64,000 nucleotides of DNA from Mansonella perstans (Eukaryota > Nematoda > Chromadorea > Rhabditida > Onchocercidae), in contig JBAMDO010000580.1 in the NCBI GenBank assembly GCA_037074765.1, positions 1 through 64,000 on the forward strand, written 5' to 3'. The notes beneath the pieces were generated by a model that was not told the origin of the DNA, searched no databases, and saw only the letters and a program-made list of their open reading frames with translations. This document shows, piece after piece, positions 1 to 10,571 of the stretch (its first letter is position 1; every line of letters begins with the position of its first letter). Made by a program: the position numbers and the translations under genes.

Positions 1-1830
1 AGTAAAGATTTAAAGATTTTCTTCATTAGTTTTACAACTTTTTTGAAATATTATGTCATGTGTAATAATACTTCTGTTTTTTTTTTTTATTATTCATGGA
101 TGAGTTTTTAACAGATATTTGGAAAATCAAATTTTACTTCAGTGCTTTTAAAGCTTGTTATCTTCAGAAAGGAAATATGAAAAATTCGAAAGATGCTAGG
201 AATGCATTATGGCCAATCAATTATTTTAACATTTTAGACAATATATTTTGGATATGTCAAGTTTTTCCAAAAAACAAAAAGAAATCCTACAAAAAATTTA
301 TAATTTTTATATTTTTTCAGGCAGTCAATATGTTTAAATAAATTCGTTCAACAAGTTCTCTAGCTCAATTCTTCGCATGCATAATGAACGAGAAAGGGAT
401 ATTTGAGCACTTTTCATATATAACGCCCAAACTGCTAACTATCCTTCTTAACTGTTTATTCATTCTTTTTTTGATATTTCAAATCAAACTGTTAAATCTT
501 TTTGATGCCTTTTTTGTTCACATTTTTATTCTTAATTTTTTTTTTAACTTACACGAAATAGCTATCCTTTTTCCTTTGTTCTTGTTATCATTCATAATAT
601 GAAGTTTCTTATTAGTTGGATTTCCCCTATGATTTACCTGGAGGAATGGTTGGCTTATCATTTTCTTACGATTTATTAACTATTTAAATACTGGAACGAG
701 ATATGGAAAGCTATTCAAACTATTACTGTAGCAAGAAAATAGAACTATGTATGTATATTTGTGTAAAAAAATAAAAAAGGGGAAAAAATTTGGTTCTATC
801 GGGAAGGTAAAATACAAGTAGTGCTTTTTGACTGATACATTTTTCAGAATTTATTTCAGTATTTCAGAAATACCCTTGTATGTATATTTTGATTGCTGTC
901 GGGTAACTGTTATTATAAATATGATTCTCAGAATATTATTTCCACTTCTTTCTGGTGAAATAAGTTTTACGACTAATATTTTATTTGATTTTTTTGCAAT
1001 CGATGAAAAATATTTCTGACTACTTTTTATATGTTTGTTTGCTTCCTTCTTGCAACACTGCACATGACAATGTTTTTTTGGGCAAATCTTACTACTTTTG
1101 ATCTCAGTTGTTAAACTGTTCCTCGAAGTAGAATCTAACTTTTGACCGCAATTGTCATTTTTTTAATATTCAATTATTCAGTTTAAAATATCACAAGGCT
1201 TATCTGCTTGGTCTCTAAATGTGTACGAAAGTGCAGTGATAATGTTGCTGGGAGCTGCTTTCCATAAATTTCCATAGAATTATTCTGCCTGGAAATACAA
1301 TGAGTGTAATTGTATGTGTCTTTCACGCAATTTTTTGTATTTTACTTGTCTTCTTAATCTACCTAAATAAAATCCTCTCATTTTCCATTATCAAGCCTGA
1401 TATTGATTGTTCCAACTGATTTTTGCAAAGACATAAAAACTACGTTGTTTATAAATGTGTATGTAATTTTGATCCTTTTACAGCTAACTAAAATAGACCT
1501 TTTTTAAATACAATATAGTTTTCATCCTTTCACACCTGTAAAATAAACAAACTTTTTTCAAACATAATTTGAGATCGCCTGATTGGTCTCAAACTTACAA
1601 TTCAGTAAGTTCTAGCAAATTATAGTTAACTTTTTGTTCAGATCGGAGTTCCAAGTGAATATTAAATAGGAAAGTTGATTCGTTAACAGACAACTGTTAT
1701 TACAAGAGGTCTCATACAGGTCTGAACTATGTTTCGAGAATTATCAGTATTTTGACTTTTAAATGGGCAGGTGTGATTCAAAAAGCAAATTGCATTGCTT
1801 GCCAGTATGGGAGTTTTGTTGTTTAAATTG
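1..1830. other. Gene-poor AT-rich stretch
   Basis: I see no gene here that I can support. Open frames up to about 80 codons occur, but none shows a recognisable domain or a convincing run of spliced exons. A short open frame on the minus strand (1280-1381, 33 codons, basic, beginning MRGFYLGRLRR) overlaps a good minus-strand acceptor (tttccag), but chance is a sufficient explanation. A T-rich acceptor followed by seven sense codons and a stop (about 321-341) could be the last exon of a gene that begins before the window. Confidence 0.5.
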
Positions 1831-2280
1831 TGCAACTTTAACTTCCTAGATTATCCTGCAAGCCGTGCAACTTTAACTTCCTAGATTATCCTGTAAGCCG
1901 TGCAACTTTAACTTCCTAGATTATCCTGCAAGACGTGCAACTTTAACTTCCTAGATTATCCTGCAAGACGTGCAACTTTAACTTCCTAGATTATTCTGCA
2001 AGCCATGCAACTTTAACTTCCTAGATTATTCTGCAAGCCATGCAACTTTAACTTCCTAGATTATTCTGCAAGCCATGCAACTTTAACTTCCTAGATTATC
2101 CTGCAAGCCGTGCAACTTTAACTTCCTAGATTATCCTGCAAGACGTGCAACTTTAACTTCCTAGATTATCCTGCAAGACGTGCAACTTTAACTTCCTAGA
2201 TTATCCTGCAAGCCGTGCAACTTTAACTTCCTAGATTATCCTGCAAGACGTGCAACTTTAACTTCCTAGATTATTCTGCA
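1831..2280. repeat. 35-bp minisatellite, about 12.9 copies
   Basis: Tandem array with a 35-bp period. Each unit starts tgcaactttaacttcctag and ends in gcaag plus ccg, acg or cca. Copies 1-12 are complete and copy 13 stops at 30 bp. The unit length is not a multiple of three, so it does not encode a peptide repeat. Variants are patterned: units 5-7 share ttattctg...cca, while units 2-4 and 8-10 both run ccg, acg, acg. This suggests block duplication as well as single-unit slippage. Confidence 0.97.
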
Positions 2281-2547
2281 TTTCAGTTAAATTCTATCAA
2301 TATTCTCGTTTCGTGTTGTGATTTCAGCAGTTATTTATTAAATCATATATTGATATGGATAAAAGATGGAAAAGAGAAGCTTCGAATATAGTGACCAAAA
2401 TTTTATGTACAACAAAAAATAAATTCTTCGCAACTGAAAGGAAAATTCTGAATTTTACATTTTGAAAATCCTGAATTTTTTGAGTTTATCTTTCTTTACA
2501 AGTCAAACATTACGTGTGGCCATTCCATAAATGCCAGCTATTTTCAT

Positions 2548-3216
2548 TCATTGTGGAGCTGTTTGTGTATCCGGTATATCTAATTTTCGTCCTCGTGTCC
2601 GTAAACGATTATCGACCTACAATAAATAAATGCATCGTTTTACGTGCGTCTACAAACTTTCACTAATAATTTATTCCTTACAATATATACACTCAGAAAT
2701 ATATGAAGACTAACCAGGAATAATTTACATTGAGCGAATGTATCTAATAACTGAAAACAACGATTCGGAACAGTATCAGCACGTGAACGTAAGCAATCTA
2801 TTGCATGGCGATGTTCTGTTTGAACACAATCTGATTCCTAAGGGTGTATGGCATTTTAGACTTTTTGTAGGACTCACGTAGATACATTTAGAAGAAAGGC
2901 CTATGTTAATAACTAATAACTGATAAAAAAAATCCTACAAAAGAGTACCTATCATACTACAATCACTTTCTTATTTGCGACATAAATAAAAAGCACGTAA
3001 ATAAATCGAACCTTTTGTCCCATAATGCAATCAAAATGTAACATCGTACAAATCTAACAGTTACCGTAATTTTGATCTTACTAAACAATCCTAACTTTAA
3101 CGTACCTATTAATGTAAACTTACTTTAAGGCACTTTTTTAGTGCTTGTCGTACATGATCACATGCTTTGCCATGCTTCTTTTTCGATTTTTCTTCATTTT
3201 CCATACTTTCAGACAT
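2548..3216 (-). CDS. coa-5: Cytochrome c oxidase assembly factor 5 (COA5/PET191)
   Basis: Three exons on the minus strand, 3216-3124, 2837-2715 and 2616-2548, give a 94-residue protein. All introns are phase 0 with GT-AG ends. COA5/PET191 is a small soluble protein of the mitochondrial intermembrane space needed to assemble complex IV. The sequence shows the family's twin CX9C pattern: a first pair in ACDHVRQALKKC, a second in CFQLLDTFAQC, and the extra cysteines SDC and IDC between them. The conserved tail motif DNRLRTRGRK corresponds to DNRxRFRGRKG of other animals. Length fits the family (about 75-110 residues). It is divergently arranged with the HP1 gene, 453 bp apart, so the two may share a promoter region. 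It is easy to miss because every exon is short. The match is to the family as I know it; no search was run. Confidence 0.88.
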
Positions 3217-3669
3217 CACTTATCTATAAGATATCCTTAAAAATTTAGCTATAAGAATATGCTAGCTAAGGTCAAAGGTCTAACTTATAATTATCGCTCA
3301 AAGGAACAATTTCATTCGTACACTTCCACACCACCTAATAACGTGTTATTAGTGATTTGCTCTTATGCCGGACTACTTCGCTACAGTAAATTTAAAACAT
3401 TTCATTCAGGTCACTCGGAAGTGACCAGACTATTTTCGATACAATGAAATAAAGCTAAACGATTACACAGAGAATTTGGTCAATCATCGCAGAGATAATA
3501 TTCGAGTGGACAGGCAGTGGGCTTTTAAATGGCTATCTTCTCTTAATCATAGTTTTATTCAGTTCTCATATTCGAATACTTCAATAGGTGAGTTAACTTT
3601 CGTATCCATTATAATTGTACTTGCAGTAATTACAACCAATCAATTTGTCAAATTTTGATAACCCCAGAA
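3217..3669. promoter_or_regulatory. Divergent intergenic region between COA5 and HP1
   Basis: This 453-bp gap between two start codons facing away from each other must hold the 5' regions of both genes. No TATA box stands out. The HP1 start is preceded by ataaccccag, which could serve as a weak trans- or cis-splice acceptor. The open frames here look incidental. Confidence 0.5.
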
Positions 3670-6293
3670 ATGGACAATGAGGATACTGGAGAAATTGGAG
3701 AAGGAGAATTCCTTGTAGAGGCAATTCTTGGAGAACGTTTCAACAAGAGGAAGAAAATGAAAGAATATCTATTGAAATGGAAAGGATACAGTGACGCAGA
3801 AAATACGTGGGAACCTGAAACTAATTTGGTAACAATGCTTTTTCTTAGTAAAACTGTAGTAAAAAAAACTATAATTTAATATTAATTTTTATAAAGCAAA
3901 AATGCCCCTTAGGCTGTAATATAAGTTTTTTTCACAAATTCATAAAGAAAGAAAACGATATTCCAATATCGAGAAGTTTATTTTATGCTTAGGAAATAAA
4001 AACCTTTTAAGCTTTCTTGAAGATTTCCAATTGATGCAATTCATTGAACTAGAAATCCTTCGTACATTTTTTGTATTTATACGACATGATTTATTTAGTT
4101 ATTCTAATTGTTATTTTCCAAACATTTAATGACTTGAGTTGGAACATAACTTTAACAGTTCAATTCCTTTTTAGAAATATTCTCCTCTTCTAGAATTTTT
4201 TTAATTTTTTTTTCATATTTTTACATAAAAATAGTAGGCATTTGATGATGAACACTAAATCACGTAAGTTATGGCGAAATGCCGTTAGCAGTTGATATAA
4301 TAGGATTATTTCTGATATGTTGGTAAGGAAGGATTGTTTCAGGATTGCGATGAATTAATTGCTGAATTTCATGCTCAACAAAAGTAAGCGATAAGAAAGT
4401 TCTTGTATACTTCCTCTTTACACAACCAGTTATCTCATCGAATATTAGATAAATGCTTAAGTAATGTTGCGGTAACTATTATCGTTAATAGTATTATAAT
4501 ACAGTGAAGAAATCGAAATATCTTGCGGAACTATTATATTAAACTAAAAATTTTGCTTATAAATTCTGTGTCTAAACTTTTGCGAAGTGAGATAATTCTT
4601 CATGTATCCCAAAATACTTGAAATTCAGTCGAATTTGGAGCTTTTATACTTATCTTATTAGTACCAAGCAAATTAGTTTACAATAGCATCATTGGACTCA
4701 GTAGGATGATTTGATGTTACTTACCTAGCTCTTTTACATCGGTGGAAGGAAATGCTGCTAGGTATTCAAAAACTCTTTTGATTTGGCAATGGTGATATGT
4801 CAGTAAAACTTTACCATATTTCTATGGAACATCTCAGTATAGAAAAACATAGACAATAAGAAAGAGAACACTGTGCGTGATATTAACTACCTTTAGTGAG
4901 ATCGATTATTGATTCTTACCTGCGCAACATTTAAGTGATAAAAAATATCAGCATATTTTAAGCCAACGTTGATATTAATGTTGTACTATTTAAAAATATT
5001 GTTCTTTTTTGTATTGCATCTTATTAAATTCATTGTAGAGAAACTTGGAAAAAACAGCGAAATGAATTGTGGCAAAATCTAATGGGCAAAACAAATTGTA
5101 AATCGAGGTCGCGAAAAGCATTACCTAAAATGAGCTGCTCTGGAGCTCACGTCTCCATGTCTGCAGGTCCTGATTGTTCTATTGGCTCACCCCAAATTTC
5201 TCGAGCTTCTCGACCTGAATCTCCTTCTTTAACTAATTCCTTAAAGCGTCCAGCTTCTGAAGATTTGTGCGAAACAGAAGACTACGTTTATTCAAGTGAA
5301 AGTGAAGATGATGAAGAAGATCGACTACTGAGAAGTTATTCAAGTTTCATCGTTTTTTCTTTGCTTCGTTTAACTATTTTATCGAAGACATATAGATTAG
5401 TGTTTGCATCGAGGTGTTTCTGAAACTGCCTCACATCCAATTCCAAATATTATCTACATGATACTTTTTTCAGTGCGCCCGCCTCCTGGTGAAAGTGGAA
5501 TTGAAAAAGGTTGGGTACCAGAAATGATCATCACAGTTTGCGTGAGTTTAATAATTATTTTAATGATTGTTATTTTGTAAAATTAGCTGAAAAAATTGAA
5601 TCTGTTATAATGAAAGTCAGTGCTACTTCGAAACAGAAAGAAGTGCATGTTCTCAGTTCACCTTCGTGCTTATACTTTTTTAGCTTTATCCAAACAATAT
5701 TCCTTACAGTTTCTGTAGGGATGATCAAATAGAACAGGAAAAAAATAGGAAAACGGATTGTCTTTCACTTAATAAGTTTGAATGATTTGTATTTTTCAGC
5801 AACCAGAAGATGATTTCCCACTTACGTACATTATTAAATACAGACATAAGAAAAAGTTCGAAAGAGTACCAAGTTCAGTATGTGTAAAATATTGGCCACA
5901 GGTAAGTTCTTGCTGAAATGTGACTTTCAAGTTTTTTTGAATATGGACTGTTCCAAAGAAGATTGTTTCAAATTGCGAATAGATTCCACTGTTTCAGTTT
6001 TAATAGTTATTTTTATTGATTCGTGGAAGCGAGGAAAGTATAATGAGTTCTGTTGTTAGCATTGAATCCATGGCAGAAAAGAATGTCTATTTTATAGCTT
6101 TCAAATATCTCCTGTATTGGTATCTTATATAAAGTCGAGCTTAATTTGATTTCATATACCAATAAATGTTAAGTTTCGAAGAGAAATTTATCATAATAAT
6201 GAATTATTTTTTCAGTTGGTGATTAGCTTTTACGAACGCAAGATACGCAAGCAAGAGATGACAGTCGACGATGATAACTATTTACTCGTGTGA
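3670..6293 (+). CDS. hpl: Heterochromatin protein 1 (chromodomain plus chromo shadow domain)
   Basis: Six exons (3670-3828, 4343-4383, 5039-5334, 5474-5541, 5800-5901, 6216-6293) encode 247 residues. HP1 proteins bind methylated histone H3 lysine 9 in the nucleus and dimerise to compact chromatin. The chromodomain lies near residues 9-64: [29 protein letters not shown], then [13 protein letters not shown] across an intron. The aromatic cage positions are F, W and Y. A hinge of about 100 residues follows, with a basic patch (CKSRSRK), serine-proline stretches and an acidic run ([10 protein letters not shown]). The chromo shadow domain runs from [12 protein letters not shown] to [12 protein letters not shown]. 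It is longer than the roughly 180-residue HP1 of C. elegans as I recall it, because of the hinge. The exon 3 donor could be at 5334 or 5343; both keep phase. The start is the first ATG before the chromodomain. Confidence 0.93.
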
Positions 6294-7585
6294 ATTTCGA
6301 TATTTTCCTATGTTGCAAGCCTAAACTGCTTAGTTTTATTATGTTTTTAACTTCTACATATTTTTATGATTTATTTGTTCAGGAAGACGTTTTATTGTTT
6401 TTAAAGTATTCAGAGTATCTTCTGAACTAGAAGACAATTCTGAAAATTTATTACTCACTTTGCTTTCTTATCTAAATATTTATTTTTCTTGTAATTTGTG
6501 TATGTGTGTGTGTGTCCCATAATCACATCACGGAAATTGTTCTTTTTCATAAACTTTTTCACGGAAACTTTTTTGTTCTGTTGTTTTATATTTGAATAAT
6601 GTATTTTCTAAAATGTAAATCTTTTTCAAATTACATTTCAGCGTTAAATACATATTGTGGATATATAGAGGGTTGTTAAATAAGCAAATCAATCATCAAA
6701 TAAGTTTATAACAATTCCAAAATTTTTTCGCCTTTTAGTTCATTATTACTTTAAATTTATAAAAGTGCCAAGATATCTTTCTAGCCATAGTTATCTTAAA
6801 TTCTGTTTCTTAATGGCCGTTATATTTTTATCCTATATCCTACCTTAAGGCATGAATACACATACACATACACATATTTATATGTATTTGTGTGTATGAA
6901 CACACACATACTTATAAGAAATTTTTGCATAAAGCATATGCAAATTTTAATCATATTTCATTATAAATAATCGATTACCACATGATTTGCAATCATTTTA
7001 TCACAAACAAATTGGGATTCATCAGCGGAACTGAGATTGAAAGCATGGTGTTTGCATTTTGATTCCAAGCTTTCCATCTCAGTTCTAGCTGATGAATTCC
7101 ACATCCAATACTTGTTAGTAATAAAATGAATTATAATCATGATAATCGATTATAGTGTTTCTTTTTTTTGTTGTTATGTTGGGATAATGTACTAACCATT
7201 TTATAATACAACAAATAAAACATTCCGTAACATCTTTAAGTATTTGTTGCAGTGTTTACAAAACAATGTTAGCTATCTTGTATTTGGCTTTACAATTAGA
7301 AAATTTAAGTTCATTGTATCCTTTCAAAATAAAAATTAAAAAATGAACTTTATAAAACTAGGAAAGAATTTTGTAGAAAAAATTACTTGAATAATACAGT
7401 CCTTTTTCTCTAAATTGCAATTCTTTTCTCATCAATAAAGTCTCTTTTATTTTATCTTACTGTTATTTATTTATTTTATCTTACTCTTATAGTTATTTCT
7501 TTTTCAGTCTTTCCAAGCTTCATTTTGAAATTAGAACACAAGTGGACAATATTTTATATCTTTTTATAAGTATCCACAAATAATC
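6294..7585. other. Intergenic region with (TG)n tracts and a long palindrome
   Basis: No coding signal. The region holds TG/CA-rich microsatellite stretches (about 6490-6515 and 6855-6905) and the inverted repeat annotated separately. The HP1 3' UTR presumably occupies the first part. Confidence 0.6.
6966..7154. repeat. Long imperfect inverted repeat (MITE or hairpin RNA candidate)
   Basis: Both ends carry taatcgatta. Moving inwards, the outer arms pair imperfectly (acatgatt with atcatg, attttatcac with gtaataaaat, acaa with ttgt). The inner arms pair closely: gattcatcagcggaactgag and attgaaagc pair with gctttccatctcagttc and tagctgatgaat. The unpaired loop is about 24 nt (7045-7068). The inner stem of about 30 bp with few mismatches is the size of an animal pre-miRNA hairpin. 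The extended outer pairing fits a foldback or MITE-like element better. Confidence 0.8.
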
Positions 7586-9325
7586 ATGGATGTAAGCAGA
7601 GAAACTCCTTTATCTACGTAAGAATTACTGCTAACAAAATAATATAAAATATCTAAGATACAATTTATATTTCTGATAGTAAAATTTTAGAGTATCATCC
7701 GAACTAAAAGGAGTAATTGTTGAGTTAGGCAATCATTGGCTTATCATTTCGATAATTTTATCAACAGCCGATTCTTTTGAGGCAAGTTTTTAACTATTGC
7801 TTTCAGTGAAGTTAATTTTAATACATGGCATTAGTTAGTAAATGATGCAATATTAATTGATATACTATGAAATAGTATGAATTTTTATAATACTTTGTTG
7901 CCAAGAAAGATTTCTTGTTTATTATTTATTAATGAATGTAAAGCACTGTCTATGAGAGTTTCTATATTTTGGTTGTTTTACTTAATTTTGAATTAAATAA
8001 GAGCATCTTCAGGTTAAATTAGAAAAAGATGCTTCATCAGAGGTGTTAAAATTGGGCTTATGGGTTATTTTACATAAAACTGGACAAACTTATCAGATTA
8101 TAGGACAATGTAATGAAATTGTACCAACATATGTTTACAAGGATCTCGTTCTTGTAAGTTTAAAAAATTGGCAAATTTTATGCTTTCTTAGAAATATTTC
8201 ATTCATCCAAGTGCATCAGTCATTACAAAGACAATTGCAATTTACAGCTGAAACATAATTTTTAATAAATCTGGCTGGCACCTTTTAACGTCAAATTTAT
8301 TTCTTTACTTTTTTTAATTTTCATATTTATTTCTTGAAGTTTTTATCGATACATATATTTAATGTAGTTCAGCAATAAACTTAATAATTGGTTCATGAAG
8401 TAATCTGTTTCAGCTTAGAACGAATATATATTTTCAAGAGAGAAAACAAGAGGGATATGGTCAATGGGTTTGGTCGCTAGAATTGGGAAGAGTTGCATCT
8501 GTCTGCCATGAAAGATATCAGCCAAAGCAAGAATACGTAGCGTTAGTAGCGAGGTTCATAATTCACCAGAAAGATTTTTCAATAATTTATTAATAGTCGA
8601 GACTTAGAGTAAACTGCCCAACACTTCTGTTTATTTGGTTTCAGAAAATCAACAAAATATCGGCATATTGTTGAGTACAATTGGATACTTACAAAATATA
8701 TTGAAAAATTTAATCTCAACGTACAGTTTGATGTCGTATGTATTTCAAATTAATAGTATAATTTAAAAGTTTATTTGTCACGAAAATTTTCATTTCTCTC
8801 TTTACAAATATGGATCGTAACCATTTTTTTTTTCAGATCTTTCAAGAATATAGAATTTGTGGTGGACTAAAAAGTCATTTCAACAAGGAACATAAAGTTC
8901 ACTGCATTGATAACGAAAACAGTTGTCCTGATAATGCTATGGATGACAAGCATCTTTTTTTCAAGAATTTAGAAGAGAAAAAGCGCCAAGTATTAAAGTT
9001 TTTACAATTAGGGCAACAAAAGAAAACAAAATTCCATATAAATATCTTAGAAGTTGAAATGTATTCGTCCACAAAAGCCACTTTTTATGAATTTCAAACT
9101 TCTACTTTTTCTATATATGAGAAACATTCGTTTTTCCTGTACAACAAATGTATAAAATTTTCTACTACAATAAACTCATAAAATTGTTTGCAGAATTCCA
9201 TCAACAGCAATATTTACACTGTTATAACGAAAGTTATCTCGAATCCAAATGTCAGAGTAGCTATGCAGAATTATCGACCTATGGAATTGCGCAGTATATG
9301 TGAAGCTCTTAATTTGAAGCTCTGA
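7586..9325 (+). CDS. Unrecognised conserved-looking protein, seven exons
   Basis: The model is exons 7586-7617, 7691-7781, 8013-8153, 8414-8553, 8645-8735, 8837 to 8989 or 9052, and 9194-9325, giving about 259 or 280 residues. Phases agree at every junction. I do not recognise the family. The first part is beta-strand-like (LKGVIVELGNHWLIIS, LGLWVILHKTGQTYQIIG), which might suggest a small barrel fold, followed by charged and aromatic stretches (GYGQWVWSLELGRVASV, YNWILTKYIEKFNLNVQF) and a C-terminal helix-like end (MQNYRPMELRSICEALNLKL). No signal peptide or membrane segment is evident. Intron 2 begins GCAAGT, a GC-AG intron. The exon 6 donor is ambiguous: gtatta after 8989 or gttgaa after 9052, both phase 0. 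A poly(A)-like aataaa follows the stop. Confidence 0.72.
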
Positions 9326-10571
9326 AGTTCAATAAGTTTCAATAAATTGGGTAATTTTGTTTAGTTAGAATTTTATAGTTGTATTTATGCCTGGTTTAAA
9401 AAGTTTGTTATCATTTGTGCTTAGTGTCGCGAATAGATATTTGGGGGATTTTATCCATGTTTGATACTCTCAATTAATTTTATGTAGCAGGACAATAAAA
9501 TCATTGATGTCTACAACTTTGAAAGTATTGTTCTTCTTGTTTCTTTTATTCTCATTTGTTAAAATATCATTTATAAATTTATTCTGTTTGTTAAAGATAT
9601 ATTATTGTCAATAAAGTACGAATCGTTTGCTTTTTGTTGCGATATTTGAATAATTTATTAGTAATTATACTCTTTGGAGTTTGATATAGAAATTTTCAGT
9701 TTTTTTTTTCACTTTGGTTACAACTGATCATTTCTATTGAATTGTTTACTTCATTTTATTTTTCTTTAAATTAAAACTTCAATAAGTGCTCATAATTTAA
9801 GAAGGAAAATATAAATTTAGTTGAATTCTTAAGTTACACCACTACGTGAAGTAAATCAGCTTCTCATTGTTCCTACACTACATTCAAGGAAAAACATAAC
9901 CCCTATCGGATAACGAGTTAATTTCCGGTAGAGCTCATACTGAAGATTGTAGAAGATGCATTAACCGTGATGCAATTCACTTTAACGTCTGCAATGAGGA
10001 ACGTGTAAAATGTATACGTGTAAACCATAAAATATAATTCACAAGATGTTTTTGAAATCACTGATAACGGATACATACAAACCTTTTTGAACATTTACGG
10101 TCAAAACTAATTTGCAATTGAAAAGGTGGTCAATTTTCATAGTGGACTTTAAATTTTATATCGTTGAAAAGATTTCGTGATTCAGCAATACGGTTTCATA
10201 GGTCACGTGGCATTAGCAGGTGGTATTGATCTTTGTTGTTCTATGAGAAAGCAAGGGAAGCAGGGAAGCGTGTTAGATAACCAATTGACTGTAAACTTTT
10301 ACTCTTTCGTATTTGCTAAGGAAATGTTAAAGGTGGAAAAAAGTTGAGTAGCTATAATTAATTTAGAAACGTGATCCGTGTGATAGGTTACGTTTTTCGG
10401 AAGATACATTGCTATCCGTAGGATTTCAAATCTCATTGATACATTGTTATTAGCATAATTATTAGAGAATCTTTTATAATTAATTGTGAGCAATGGAAGA
10501 TATCATAGTTGAATTGTATATGATTCTTTTATGCTTATTTTTTAATTCACATTTTTTAATTTTAGTACACA
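9326..10571. other. Intergenic region, nothing identified
   Basis: AT-rich sequence with no domain-bearing frame on either strand that I could recognise. It holds the 3' end of the upstream gene and the 5' region of SARNP. Confidence 0.5.

Noticed and set aside
3259..3658. Two 60-codon frames between COA5 and HP1
   Set aside because: They lie in the shared promoter region, have no domain, and are not needed to explain either neighbour.
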